DNA of 64,000 bases, taken from Exiguobacterium sp. Leaf196 (GTDB taxonomy: Bacteria; Bacillota; Bacilli; Exiguobacteriales; Exiguobacteriaceae). Numbering within the stretch: position 1 is the first letter of the stretch; the number at the start of each line of letters is the position of its first letter. The notes below the pieces were generated by a model. The model saw nothing but the letters and a program-made list of their open reading frames with translations, was not told the origin of the DNA and ran no database searches. A program made the position numbers and the translations under genes. The stretch spans positions 243,271 to 307,270 of the forward strand of contig NZ_LMPV01000007.1 of assembly GCF_001423965.1 (NCBI RefSeq). The letters run 5' to 3'. Positions 25,635-34,548 of the stretch are shown here, one piece after another.

Positions 25635-26894
25635 TTAACTGCTTTGTTCGACGACGAGGGCGACGTTTCGTGGATACAAGGAGCGATAGAGCGCGGGTAA
25701 CAGTAGGACGATCTGAGTGACCGCGCAAAGTGTGTATGCAATCGTCGCTCCGTATAGTCCGTACAACGGAATCAAGAGGCTACAAGCGACGAGATTGACG
25801 ACGACACTGCCGAAGATCGAGAGTGTTTGGATTCGAAACTGCTGGAAGCCGGTCAGTAGTGCTTGAATGACGGTCGAATTATAGAAGAACAACGACGCGA
25901 CCATCATCAAGACGAAAATCAGATGATATTTGACGAACGACGCATTGTAGAAAATCGTCAAACCCCACTTTCCGAAGAAGATTGCTCCAAGAATCAGGAG
26001 GATCCCGACGACGTTCGTCATCAGTAACATCGACCGTGTCAGCTTGCGCAGTTCCGGTAAACTTTGGCGTTCACCAGTCTCTGACGAGAAGTTCGGCAAT
26101 AAGACAGCAATCAAAGAGTGAATGAACAGACTACCGAGTACGAGTAGATAGGCAATGCTTGCATAATATCCGAGCTCTTCCGTTCCGATCGCATGTCCAA
26201 CGAATAACCGTGGGATGTTTGCGTTCAAGGCGATCAGGAGAGCGACGAACCCGAGTGGCATCGCTTTGAGGAACAACTCCTTACCGGATCGATATCGTAA
26301 GTCAAGCGCTTGATTGTCAAAACCACGACCGACCCGGCGAATCGTCGGGAGATCGTAGACGAGTAACATGATCAAGTTACCAGTGATCAAGGCGATGACG
26401 AATCCCTGGATCGAATGGGTCGTAAAGAGGACGAGTGCTGCGCCTGAGACATTCAGGAGACTGCGAAAAATCTTCGAGATGGCGACTTCCTTGAAGGCAG
26501 TGTGTCCCTGTAAAAAGCCGTATCCGAGATCAGCGAACGACTCCATGTATTTATTGAGATAGACGAGTAACGTCAGCAATAAGATGTTCGCTTCACCGAA
26601 GAAATAATAGACACCAAGGAGGACGAACACACCTGCCGAGAGGAGCGAAAAACGGGTCTTGATGAAGAGCCAGAAGTTCGTCAGTCCAGCCCGTTCTGCC
26701 GTCAGGATCGTACTGGCATTCAGCCAACAGAACATGACGATTGGTGCGGTGATGGCAAGGGCGTAATTGAAGTAGCCGATATTGAGCGGCGTACTCCATT
26801 TGATCAGGAGCGTCAAAATCATCCATTGATGCAACGAATATGCTGTATCTGCAATGAAGATAAGATTGAAGCGAGACAGCCGAACCGTTTTCAT
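25635..26894 (-). CDS. Polysaccharide flippase (Wzx/MOP superfamily)
   Basis: 419 residues with about twelve membrane helices and few charged loops. The N-terminus begins 'RLSRFNLIFIADTAYSLHQW', the middle contains 'FADLGYGFLQGHTAFKEVAI' and the C-terminus 'LYGLYGATIAYTLCAVTQIV', the last being typical of Wzx proteins ('yG..GaaiA'). It should flip the undecaprenyl-linked repeat unit to the outer face, where a polymerase extends it. GGGGGGAGAA precedes the ATG. Tight spacing puts it in the EPS operon. Confidence 0.88.
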   Translation of the reverse strand: MKTVRLSRFNLIFIADTAYSLHQWMILTLLIKWSTPLNIGYFNYALAITAPIVMFCWLNASTILTAERAGLTNFWLFIKTRFSLLSAGVFVLLGVYYFFGEANILLLTLLVYLNKYMESFADLGYGFLQGHTAFKEVAISKIFRSLLNVSGAALVLFTTHSIQGFVIALITGNLIMLLVYDLPTIRRVGRGFDNQALDLRYRSGKELFLKAMPLGFVALLIALNANIPRLFVGHAIGTEELGYYASIAYLLVLGSLFIHSLIAVLLPNFSSETGERQSLPELRKLTRSMLLMTNVVGILLILGAIFFGKWGLTIFYNASFVKYHLIFVLMMVASLFFYNSTVIQALLTGFQQFRIQTLSIFGSVVVNLVACSLLIPLYGLYGATIAYTLCAVTQIVLLLPALYRSLYPRNVALVVEQSS

Positions 26895-26909
26895 CGTTCT
26901 CCCCCCTCT

Positions 26910-28775
26910 CTATTTACGAGCGATCCGCATCGTTGGTGCGACTGGATCGGCATCGGTCTCGTTCGTCGCTTCTAATAAATACTGGCGAAGTGTATCGTCC
27001 CGATCGAGCGCTTGGGCGATTTCACGCAAGTACGGATCGACGGAGCCGAAGGGGCGTGTCTTTCCGACGAGGATTTTATCGAAGACGAGTTCGTCATGCA
27101 CCTCATCACGAGCGAGCAGTTCCTCGTAGAGTTTCTCCCCTTTTCGAATCCCGCTGTAGACGATCGGGATCTGTTCTTCCGTAAATCCACTCAAGTGAAT
27201 CAAGTTTTTCGCAAGTGTCGTGATGTGAACCGGTTCACCCATATCGAGGACGAACACTTCGCCACCTTTTGCGAGGACACTCGCTTGAATGACGAGACGA
27301 CTCGCTTCCGGAATCGTCATGAAGTAACGTGTCATCCGGGGATCGGTGATTGTGATCGGTCCACCTTTCGCGATTTGTTCCTTGAAAAGTGGGATGACGG
27401 AACCGCGGCTTCCGAGGACGTTGCCGAACCGGACGACGGCGAACGTCGTTTCGCTATTTCTTGCCATCTGTTGGATGACCATCTCTGCGATTCGTTTTGT
27501 CGCCCCCATCACACTCGTCGGGTTGACTGCCTTATCGGTCGAAATCATGACAAAGCGTTTGACTCCAGCCGCTTCTGCTGCTCGGGCGACGTTACGTGTT
27601 CCGTAAATATTATTCTTGACGGCTTCGCTCGGATTATCCTCCATCAGCGGGACGTGCTTATGGGCTGCCGCATGATAGACGAGGTCCGGTTCGAAGCGTC
27701 GCATGACTTCAAGCATCCGGTCACTGTCCTGTACATCGGCGATGACAGATTCGAACTGGATGTCCTGGCTGAGACACTCGAGTTCCCGGCGAATCAGGTA
27801 GATACTGTTTTCACCGTGTCCGAGAAGAATAAGTCGTTCAGGACGAAAACGAATCAGTTGCCGGCAAATCTCGGAACCGATTGATCCACCGGCACCGGTG
27901 ACGAGAACAGTCGCTCCATGCACGCTTCGTTCGATTTCCGTGATATCAAGCTCGACTGGTTCCCGTCCGAGTAAATCAGCAATTGAGACTTCACGGATTT
28001 GTTGAATCGAGACCTTACCGGAAGCGAGCTCGACGAGCATCGGTAACGTATGCGCCTCGACTTGCGTCTGTTTAATTCGATTCAACAGTTCGATTCGTCG
28101 CGGATACGATAAGGATGGGATCGCGAGGACGACCGCTTCAATCTTTTGTTCCTCGATGATGCATTCAAGTTGCTCAATCGCTCCGATGACAGGAACACCG
28201 TGAATTCGCATCCCGCGTAGTTCAAGCGAGTCATCGAGTAATCCGACGACGTTTAAGATGTGCGATTTCTTTTGTTTCAGTTCTTTCGTGATCATCTGTC
28301 CGGAAGCTCCGGCACCGATGATTAGCGTCCGTTTGCCGAGCGTCTTATGCTCCGGAACGAGTCTGAGACTACGTCCACGAATCAACAACCGGACGAATAA
28401 GATACCGTTCAAGACGAGTCCTGTCTGCAAAAAGATCGCCCGTTCGACCGCAAAGTCGAACAACGCGTATTCAAGACCAAGTAAAACGAAACTACTGGCA
28501 AGGACGACGACGAGGAGAACGGCGAGATCGCGTAAACTCGCATAGCGCCAGATGATTTGATAGAAACGCATCCAATGAGCGACGAAGGTGAGGGCAATCC
28601 ACTGGATGAGGGCGATTTCGAGCGCATCCTGTAACTCGAAATTGACGGTGAGATGGAGCGGATTAAAGAAGTAGAACGTTACTACGGTTGCGAGTGCGAT
28701 GACTCCGGCGTCGATCAGGCGAAGGAGTCCAATCTTCAACTGCCGACGATACGGGGTAAGCGGGGAATGCTGCAT
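26910..28775 (-). CDS. Membrane-bound NDP-sugar dehydratase (CapD/EpsC-like)
   Basis: 621 residues. Four membrane helices (about residues 12-110) precede a Rossmann 'TLIIGAGASGQM' domain near 149 and an SDR domain beginning 'VLVTGAGGSIGSEICRQLI' near 293. The PglF/CapD hallmark 'STDKAVNPTSVMGATKR' (catalytic Lys; Met in place of the usual Tyr) is near 412. The family dehydrates UDP-GlcNAc at C4/C6 or C5 to start a dideoxy amino sugar, and EpsC of Bacillus is the close model. It pairs logically with the DegT aminotransferase. Second gene of the operon. Confidence 0.94.
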   Translation of the reverse strand: MQHSPLTPYRRQLKIGLLRLIDAGVIALATVVTFYFFNPLHLTVNFELQDALEIALIQWIALTFVAHWMRFYQIIWRYASLRDLAVLLVVVLASSFVLLGLEYALFDFAVERAIFLQTGLVLNGILFVRLLIRGRSLRLVPEHKTLGKRTLIIGAGASGQMITKELKQKKSHILNVVGLLDDSLELRGMRIHGVPVIGAIEQLECIIEEQKIEAVVLAIPSLSYPRRIELLNRIKQTQVEAHTLPMLVELASGKVSIQQIREVSIADLLGREPVELDITEIERSVHGATVLVTGAGGSIGSEICRQLIRFRPERLILLGHGENSIYLIRRELECLSQDIQFESVIADVQDSDRMLEVMRRFEPDLVYHAAAHKHVPLMEDNPSEAVKNNIYGTRNVARAAEAAGVKRFVMISTDKAVNPTSVMGATKRIAEMVIQQMARNSETTFAVVRFGNVLGSRGSVIPLFKEQIAKGGPITITDPRMTRYFMTIPEASRLVIQASVLAKGGEVFVLDMGEPVHITTLAKNLIHLSGFTEEQIPIVYSGIRKGEKLYEELLARDEVHDELVFDKILVGKTRPFGSVDPYLREIAQALDRDDTLRQYLLEATNETDADPVAPTMRIARK

Positions 28776-28796
28776 GATGGTGTCTCCTCTCCTCTC

Positions 28797-29441
28797 TCAT
28801 GAGTGCGTCCGGGGAATGACTTTCGGATAACTGTCGGTCGCTTCACGTGTCACTTCTTTTTTGCTTAATGAGCGCGAATAGACGATCAGGAGTCCGAGCA
28901 TTAAACCAAGGACACCACCGATTCCCGTATTCATCAAAATGTTCGGGGATACGGGCTTCGTTGGAATTCGTGCACTGGAGAAGACTTCCGTCTTACTCGT
29001 GTTAATCAGTTGCGGGAGATAATCCTGGAAGACTTCCGTCATCGTATTTGCCTGAATGGCTGCCTGCTCCGCTGAACGATCCGTGATGGATAAGGCGATG
29101 ACTTGCGAATCGAGATTACTCGAGACCGTCAGACGATCCGTCAAATCGAATAATCGCTTGTCGGTGACGTTCATCTTTTGGGCGACCTGATCGACGACCT
29201 CTGGGCTTCGCAAGATATCTTGATAGGTACTGACGAGTGTCGGCGTCGATGTCGCCTCTGCGTTTGCTTGAGGAACGACGAGGATGTAGGCCGTCGCTTC
29301 ATATGTCTTCGGAATGACATACGTGCTGAGTGCATATCCGGCACCTGCGAAGAGCATCGTGAAGAGTGCCAGTAGCCACCAGCCGCGTCGGAGTGTCGTC
29401 AGATGATCTCCAAAGGTTTTTCTTTGATGCATCGAGCTCAC
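28797..29441 (-). CDS. Chain-length regulator (Wzz/EpsA-like)
   Basis: 214 residues from the GTG at 29441, which has GAGGTG 7 bp upstream. Two membrane helices (about 20-42 and 165-185) bracket an outer domain with 'YEATAYILVVPQANAEATST' and 'TYQDILRSPEVVDQVAQKMN'. The 'PTKPVSPN' motif just before the second helix is the usual polysaccharide co-polymerase signature. The protein sets EPS chain length. Bacterial tyrosine kinase partners (EpsB/CapB) normally follow it; none is present in this locus. First gene of the EPS operon. Confidence 0.92.
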   Translation of the reverse strand: MSSMHQRKTFGDHLTTLRRGWWLLALFTMLFAGAGYALSTYVIPKTYEATAYILVVPQANAEATSTPTLVSTYQDILRSPEVVDQVAQKMNVTDKRLFDLTDRLTVSSNLDSQVIALSITDRSAEQAAIQANTMTEVFQDYLPQLINTSKTEVFSSARIPTKPVSPNILMNTGIGGVLGLMLGLLIVYSRSLSKKEVTREATDSYPKVIPRTHS

Positions 29442-29543
29442 TGTTGTTCACCTCTTTCTAGCTTGAGCGAATGGATGGACATTGGTTATGTCTACACCTT
29501 ATTTCCAATCGAATTCCAAAACAATTAGAGCTTGGTGAAAATG

Positions 29544-29585
29544 ATTATATTTTTTTCGGTAGCTATCTCGCTTGCGTGACGCAAG
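29544..29585 (-). promoter_or_regulatory. Candidate EPS promoter with upstream dyad
   Basis: On -, a TATAAT lies at 29544-29549 with a weak -35. The perfect dyad CTTGCGT-G-ACGCAAG (29571-29585) would be centred near -41, a usual position for an activator. The reading of this as the operon promoter is inference. Confidence 0.45.
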
Positions 29586-29609
29586 TTCACAGCAGGAATT
29601 CATGTCACA

Positions 29610-29648
29610 AAAAAAACGCGATTCACGAAAAAATGATTGCGTTTTTCT
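29610..29648. terminator. Hairpin between the divergent EPS promoters
   Basis: AAAAACGCAATCA pairs imperfectly with TGAATCGCGTTTTTTT. It has T-runs on both sides and could block antisense read-through between the divergent EPS units, or attenuate a longer leader. Confidence 0.5.
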
Positions 29649-29770
29649 TAATATTTTTTCATTAATCTGCATGATTTTTTAAAAGATGAGGGTAAATACA
29701 AATTTGACGATTAAAAAGTATTTGAATCGGTAATAAGTCCTATATGAAGGGTGGATAGTCTTTAGAAATC

Positions 29771-31039
29771 ATGTTAAAATCAGCCAATATACCCACATCG
29801 TTTACCTTATCCATCCTAGTCGTTTGGATCATGCTCGATGCTTGGATTCGTCCCCTATCCTTTACGGACGAAGTGTTACCGAAACAGTGGTCACTTTGGT
29901 TGCTTCCTGCCTACATCGTTCTGTTCAGTGTCTGTTGGTTCATCTTACGACCGTTCTATCGCGTCAATCGTACAAGTGGACATCAAATCGCATTTATTTT
30001 TCTGATTTATCTGACATTTCATATCGTATTTTTCTTTTTTAACGCGAATACGGATCGTGTTCTTGCTTCGCTTTACCTCATTTCGACTTGGCTTTTCGTC
30101 GGCATCGTCTCTTCGCTCTCACGTACATCGATCGATCAATGGCATCGTCTTCTGTATTACTTCCTTTACGGACAAGCCGTCTTTCTCGCTTCCTACGCAC
30201 TCATCGTCTCGTTTGGCACAGAGTATGTTCCGGTCGAAAACCTACAATGGCTTCGAATCGGTCCTTTGTCGTTTCCTCAGCTGTATGTCGGAGAGCAAGG
30301 TTCATTCCTTCGCCTTGCTGGACTGATGAACAATCCGAATACGTTCGCAGCGTGGCTCGTTCCGGGAGGACTGCTTGCTTGGTTCTATCTACTGCGACAG
30401 TTTCCACGTCGGCAAAGTCTTCTGCACGCCGTTTTCTTACTCCTGATCGTCATTGCTTTGCTAAGGAGCGGTTCTCAGACAGGAATCTACTCCTTCGCCC
30501 TCTTGGCACTCTTGACGAGTATTCGAATGGTTCCAGGAACGAGACGCCGGATGCAGGTAGCTGCCTGTTATGTGACAGGAAGCCTGATCTTATTTGCCGT
30601 CTTCGCATTTCAAGGTCTGCTTCCCCGTTTGCTCAGTCTTAACGGACGATTTACGCTTTGGCAAGTAGGATGGCACGCTTCCGCTGACGCGCTCTGGTTC
30701 GGTCACGGGATTGGAAGTGCCCCGCGTGGACTGCAGGAACAACTCGGTGAACGGATTCTTTATACATTTCACAGCACACCGATCACGTTTCTCTACGAAT
30801 TTGGTCTCATCGGTTGTCTGCTGTACGGTGCAGTCTTTCTGTATCTGTTTTATCGACTGCTTCGCATTCAGACGACGGATCTCGCTTTCCTCGCGCTTTT
30901 GCTAGCCAGTTGGCTCGGGTTACTCCAATTCACGGAAAGTGTTCTCGTCAGACCGAGTGGATTTTATTTCATTTGGCTCAGCCTTCTTGCTTATGCGTCG
31001 CTTCGTCAACTTCCACCTCACGACAGTACCCACACCTAG
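29771..31039 (+). CDS. O-antigen ligase/polymerase-like membrane protein (Wzy_C family)
   Basis: 422 residues, about eleven membrane segments. The large outer region contains 'LAGLMNNPNTFAAWLVPGGL' near residue 190, 'LLRSGSQTGIYSF' near 233 (the Wzy_C SR.G.G pattern), and 'GRFTLWQVGWHASADALWFG' near 298 with 'GHGIGSAP'. The family polymerises or ligates lipid-linked sugars at the outer face. It diverges from the EPS operon and precedes the right copy of the four-repeat protein by 29 bp. It is probably the real EPS polymerase or a second one beside the 24336 gene. Confidence 0.86.
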   Translation: MLKSANIPTSFTLSILVVWIMLDAWIRPLSFTDEVLPKQWSLWLLPAYIVLFSVCWFILRPFYRVNRTSGHQIAFIFLIYLTFHIVFFFFNANTDRVLASLYLISTWLFVGIVSSLSRTSIDQWHRLLYYFLYGQAVFLASYALIVSFGTEYVPVENLQWLRIGPLSFPQLYVGEQGSFLRLAGLMNNPNTFAAWLVPGGLLAWFYLLRQFPRRQSLLHAVFLLLIVIALLRSGSQTGIYSFALLALLTSIRMVPGTRRRMQVAACYVTGSLILFAVFAFQGLLPRLLSLNGRFTLWQVGWHASADALWFGHGIGSAPRGLQEQLGERILYTFHSTPITFLYEFGLIGCLLYGAVFLYLFYRLLRIQTTDLAFLALLLASWLGLLQFTESVLVRPSGFYFIWLSLLAYASLRQLPPHDSTHT

Positions 31040-31068
31040 ACGCACCTACACGAAAGGGGTATGACATC

Positions 31069-31827
31069 ATGAAGAAATGGACAGAACAACAAGTCATCGA
31101 TAGCCTGATCGAAGCTAGTATCGAATATCCCTCTCTCGACGCAAAGACGTATGCGCGCTGGTCGGTCGGAAAAGACATTCCATCGATCACGACGATCATC
31201 AATGTATTCGGCTCTTGGCGTGAAGCACTCCAAGCCGCTGGTCTCTCCTCGATCCGTCCGTATTTTTCAGATGAAGAGATTCTTGCTTTCATCAAGGAAG
31301 CATCGACACGTTTACATCCCTTCCATAGTAATAGCTACCGGGAGTGGGCAAAGGCAAAACACGGTCCATCCTTGACGCTGATAAACTTACGTTTCGGTTC
31401 TTGGTCACGTGCGCTTGAAGAAGCACAGATCGAGATGACACGCTCCATCTCGATGACGGAAGAACGGATCATCACTGCTTTACTTGAAGCTTCCGATGTT
31501 CTTCCACGTCTGACAACACAGACGTATGCGATTTGGGCACAGGAAAATGGACATCCGACAGTCGCGACGATTGCCCGTAAATATGGTTCGTGGGCAGATG
31601 CTCTCGCTTGCCTTGACATCGCTCCACCTCGCCGGAAATGGATCGAAGAAGATGTCCTTGAAGCACTGCGGCAGGCACAAGAAGAATTACCTTCTCTCAG
31701 CATCATTCATTATCGGAAATGGGCAGAAGGTCGCTCGGTTCCGAGCACCTCGACGATCAACGCCCTCTTCGGCAGCTGGACCTCCGCCGTGCAATGCCTC
31801 AAGCGTGCACGCGTTTCTCTTTCCTAA
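31069..31827 (+). CDS. Four-repeat protein (homing-endonuclease-associated repeat type), right copy
   Basis: 252 residues from the ATG at 31069, which follows AAAGGGG; the ATG at 31061 closes at once. Four repeats of the same build as the 15918 protein: 'FGSWREALQAAGL', 'FGSWSRALEEAQI', 'YGSWADALACLDI', 'FGSWTSAVQCL'. The two proteins share unit order and segments such as 'LHPF' with 'YREWA', and 'PTVATIAR(R/K)YGSW', so they are paralogues. Each is the outermost repeat-protein gene of its EPS transcription unit, one on each side. No nuclease residues are visible. A shared DNA-binding role in the locus is inference. Confidence 0.75.
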   Translation: MKKWTEQQVIDSLIEASIEYPSLDAKTYARWSVGKDIPSITTIINVFGSWREALQAAGLSSIRPYFSDEEILAFIKEASTRLHPFHSNSYREWAKAKHGPSLTLINLRFGSWSRALEEAQIEMTRSISMTEERIITALLEASDVLPRLTTQTYAIWAQENGHPTVATIARKYGSWADALACLDIAPPRRKWIEEDVLEALRQAQEELPSLSIIHYRKWAEGRSVPSTSTINALFGSWTSAVQCLKRARVSLS

Positions 31828-31842
31828 TCCTTCTCTTCCATC

Positions 31843-31886
31843 TAAAAAAGGAGTGACCCGGTACATTACCGGATCACTCCTTTTTC
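31843..31886. terminator. Bidirectional terminator
   Basis: AAAAAAGGAGTGA(C)CCGGTA pairs with TACCGGATCACTCCTTTTT. It separates the convergent repeat-protein and ATP-grasp genes. Confidence 0.85.
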
Positions 31887-31893
31887 GTGCGTA

Positions 31894-32889
31894 TCATGAT
31901 TTTTCGATCTGCTCAAGTAAAGATGCCGGCAATAGTGTCACCGTATCGTGCTTCAACAAATAGATGTCTTCCGTATACGCCCCGATTCGTCGAGGATTGC
32001 GTTGCCCGTGGAGATTGTTTCGGATCGCTTTCGGAAAATTGACCCCACATTCATAGGCATGAAGATACCCCCCACCAAATCGTGGATTGATTTCTGATAA
32101 GTAGAGCGTTCCGTCAACATCAAACAGATCAAAATCTAGTGGACCGACGAGACGAGTTCCCGCTAAGACCTGTTCAATCAATTCAAAGACGTCGTCGCGT
32201 TTGACGGAGCGACTCTTATCCGTTTCTCCTGCGCGCATGACGAGTTTCTCCTTAATGAAGATATCCGTCACTTCATGCGTCAGCCAATCGACATACACAT
32301 CAACGCCAAGCTCTTGTCCTCTTAAGTATTCCTGAATCAATAAATTCGGATGGACAGCGAACAATCCTTCGACGACCTGAAGGGAGGAGACGGTTTGGAC
32401 ATGAAGACTAGCACTGCCGTTACGTGGTTTTACGAAGACTGGAAATGCGACTTCCCCTTGCGCAAGCGCATTTTTAAATGTGTCGAGCGTCGTGTATGTC
32501 CGTGCATGGGCAATCCCTTCCGTGACACAATACGTATACATAGCGTATTTATCAAAGCATAATTGGCACGCATCCATCGGTGAGACAAGGACCGTGACAC
32601 CGATTGCTTCAAATCGTTCCGTTGCCCCTGCGAGCAACTCCAGTTCGGGATCGATCAATGACAACAGCGCCGTTACGCCTTCCCGCTGACACAACTCTAG
32701 TAGATGATCGATATACCCCGGTGCGTCGATGCGCGGGACAAGATGATGACGCTCCGTCATATAAAGACCCGGTGCAAGTGGATTACAATCCGCAGTACTG
32801 ACGTGACCGTCCGGCATCTCACGGACGAAGTACTCGACCAGTTTCGTCCGGCGACCGACGCTTGTCATCAACAAATGAGCAGTCTTCAT
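31894..32889 (-). CDS. ATP-grasp ligase
   Basis: 331 residues. The N-terminal pre-ATP-grasp region reads 'LLMTSVGRRTKLVEYF' and 'ADCNPLAPGLYM'. The ATP-grasp core has 'FPVFVKPRNGSASLHVQ' near 150, 'LIQEYLRGQELGVDVYVDW' near 185 and 'YLSEINPRFGGGYLHAYECG' near 265, which carry the ATP and Mg ligands. It resembles carbamoyl-phosphate-synthase-like proteins that join a carboxylate to an amine. Substrate unknown. It is followed upstream by the VanZ gene with 16 bp between, so the two may be co-transcribed. Confidence 0.88.
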   Translation of the reverse strand: MKTAHLLMTSVGRRTKLVEYFVREMPDGHVSTADCNPLAPGLYMTERHHLVPRIDAPGYIDHLLELCQREGVTALLSLIDPELELLAGATERFEAIGVTVLVSPMDACQLCFDKYAMYTYCVTEGIAHARTYTTLDTFKNALAQGEVAFPVFVKPRNGSASLHVQTVSSLQVVEGLFAVHPNLLIQEYLRGQELGVDVYVDWLTHEVTDIFIKEKLVMRAGETDKSRSVKRDDVFELIEQVLAGTRLVGPLDFDLFDVDGTLYLSEINPRFGGGYLHAYECGVNFPKAIRNNLHGQRNPRRIGAYTEDIYLLKHDTVTLLPASLLEQIEKS

Positions 32890-32905
32890 AGGGCAATCTC
32901 CTTCG

Positions 32906-33430
32906 TTAAAAGTGATGCCTTTTCTTTTCGTGCCAGAAAGAAAGACTTCCTGCTTGGCGCTGTACTTTTTTCCTACGAACGAGCAGATAACATCCGATTC
33001 CGATCAATGCTCCGGTTCCATCAAGTAGCACATCTTGGACGAGACCAGTCCGGTCACCCGTTAAAATTTGATGAAACTCATCAAACACAGCGATGGTGAT
33101 TGCTAATGAGTAAGCGAACAAGACGGCAAGACCCGGTGTCAAACGACGACGCGTCAAATCAATCAAGCCGATACCTAATACGAGAAACGTCGAGACGTGC
33201 GCTGCTTTACGAATGAAAAATTCAATGAATCCACTGCGTCCGAGTGCCGCTACACTGACTTCTCCATGATATGAGAAGGAGATGAATCGCAGATGATCGA
33301 CGAATCCTAATGGGATATAGCGAGATAGACCAGGTTTGATCGATTGCTCCTGATAGGGCATCGAACTTGAGATGAAGAGGATCAATAGGACGGCAAAGAC
33401 GACATAGCCGGACCAGGTGATTTTTTTCAT
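32906..33430 (-). CDS. VanZ-family membrane protein
   Basis: 174 residues with about four membrane helices. The VanZ pattern is visible: 'ISSSMPYQEQS' near 22, 'RKAAHVSTFLVLGI' near 73 and 'DEFHQILTGDRTGLVQDVLLDGTGALIGI' (split near 118-146). The DEFHQ...R....DV..D signature is the family core. VanZ proteins modestly change glycopeptide sensitivity by an unclear route. A paralogue lies at 46179. The ATG has a GGGAGTG site. Confidence 0.88.
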   Translation of the reverse strand: MKKITWSGYVVFAVLLILFISSSMPYQEQSIKPGLSRYIPLGFVDHLRFISFSYHGEVSVAALGRSGFIEFFIRKAAHVSTFLVLGIGLIDLTRRRLTPGLAVLFAYSLAITIAVFDEFHQILTGDRTGLVQDVLLDGTGALIGIGCYLLVRRKKVQRQAGSLSFWHEKKRHHF

Positions 33431-33554
33431 GAAGACACTCCCTTATTTGATATCACTTTAGAATAGCACGGACAGACACGATGGGCGATTTTCTCCAAAA
33501 ACCAATTTCTATTTTAACCCAGTTCATTTTTTTAGTTTCCTTGAAAAACGATAT

Positions 33555-33582
33555 TTTACATTTATAAGGTTTCTTTTATAAT
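33555..33582 (+). promoter_or_regulatory. Probable promoter of the XRE gene
   Basis: TTTACA, 16 bp spacer, TATAAT, 55 bp before the ATG. Confidence 0.6.
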
Positions 33583-33637
33583 GAAAGTGGTTAATTAGTA
33601 CTATAAAGAATGAGCTGAAGAATAGGAGTGGAGTGCC

Positions 33638-34057
33638 ATGAATCGTGCACTAGGTAAAAAAATTATGCAATTGCGCAAACAACACAAGTATACTCAAAAA
33701 TTTTTAGGTGAACGGTGTGGTGAATCAGCAACGGACATTTCCGCTTACGAACGTGGTCAGCGCATTCCTTCTGCTCAAGTTTTGGAACGATTGGCTCTTG
33801 CTTTAGAAACGACGATCATTGATCTCATCGATCCGAAGTATGTACAGCATCCTTCATTGAGTGAATTCATGCAACAAGCGCTTGAACCATCGCAACCGCT
33901 TGATCTAAAGCTCATTCTTGAAGATTTACTGGTTCATCTCAGCCTATCGAAGGAAATCTATTTTGATGGTCGACTCCTCTCATCACCTGTCCGGGATGAG
34001 ATGGCAACGTCCATTGATCAGGCATTAAAGCGGGGTCTTTCTTCTATCGAAGCGTAA
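33638..34057 (+). CDS. XRE-family DNA-binding regulator
   Basis: 139 residues. Residues 6-60 are an HTH_3 domain ('IMQLRKQHKYTQKFLGERCG' then 'ISAYERGQRIPSAQVLERLA'). The C-terminal 70 residues are helical with 'LILEDLLVHLSLS', probably for dimerisation. No ligand domain is recognisable. It acts as a cytoplasmic transcription factor with an unknown target; the nearest divergent genes are VanZ and ATP-grasp. GGAGTG precedes the ATG, and a strong promoter and terminator make it monocistronic. Confidence 0.88.
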   Translation: MNRALGKKIMQLRKQHKYTQKFLGERCGESATDISAYERGQRIPSAQVLERLALALETTIIDLIDPKYVQHPSLSEFMQQALEPSQPLDLKLILEDLLVHLSLSKEIYFDGRLLSSPVRDEMATSIDQALKRGLSSIEA

Positions 34058-34095
34058 AAAGAGATCAAAATCAGTTGATTTTGATCTCTTTTTTC
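34056..34095. terminator. Bidirectional terminator
   Basis: AAAAAGAGATCAAAATCA pairs with TGATTTTGATCTCTTTTTT. Confidence 0.88.
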
Positions 34096-34407
34096 TTATT
34101 CTGTTTGGACGATATGATCGATGTACAATTGATTGTCGTCATATGTTGCTTCTAATAACTGACGAAAAAACGTGTTTTCATTTGTTTTCTCGGATACGAA
34201 TATACGTGCGTAATGCTTATGCGCCTGCTCGAGTACAGTGAATTTCAAAGTACGAACAGGTGAAGAGAAAAACAATTGACGACCGGGATAACCAAAGGCG
34301 TCCGTCGCTTTCGATTCTTCTAAGAAATGAAAAGGTTCGTCTGGAAACAAGGTCTCAATGAACGATAGACAACTTTGTTGAAAGGTACTTCCGCTCTGAT
34401 TTTCCAT
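34096..34407 (-). CDS. Small soluble protein, unknown
   Basis: 103 residues, no signal or membrane segment. It reads as alternating strands and helices ('QQSCLSFIETLFPDEPFHFL', 'RQLFFSSPVRTLKFTVLEQA', 'YIDHIVQTE'). The ATG has a GAGGAG site. I do not recognise a family. It is convergent with the XRE regulator and 140 bp downstream of the peptide cassette, on the same strand, but an AT-rich gap separates them, so co-transcription is uncertain. Confidence 0.65.
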   Translation of the reverse strand: MENQSGSTFQQSCLSFIETLFPDEPFHFLEESKATDAFGYPGRQLFFSSPVRTLKFTVLEQAHKHYARIFVSEKTNENTFFRQLLEATYDDNQLYIDHIVQTE

Positions 34408-34548
34408 GATACATCCGGCTCCTCTTTCTTATGATGTACTTTGAATCATGCAAAGGAAACTACTGTATCTCATTACCCGGTCTTTAGACCTATTCAAACC
34501 AATATATTACATATGTTTTTCATTTTATTATTACATTATATTTTGCAT

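Noticed and set aside
29771..31827. 31069 repeat protein as a C-terminal part of a longer protein starting at 30814
   Set aside because: The longer frame overlaps the membrane protein gene; the ATG at 31069 has AAAGGGG and begins the first repeat unit exactly.
15900..31830. EPS region as a mobile island
   Set aside because: No integrase, transposase, tRNA or attachment repeats are visible; base composition is like the flanks. The flanking repeat proteins alone do not show mobility.
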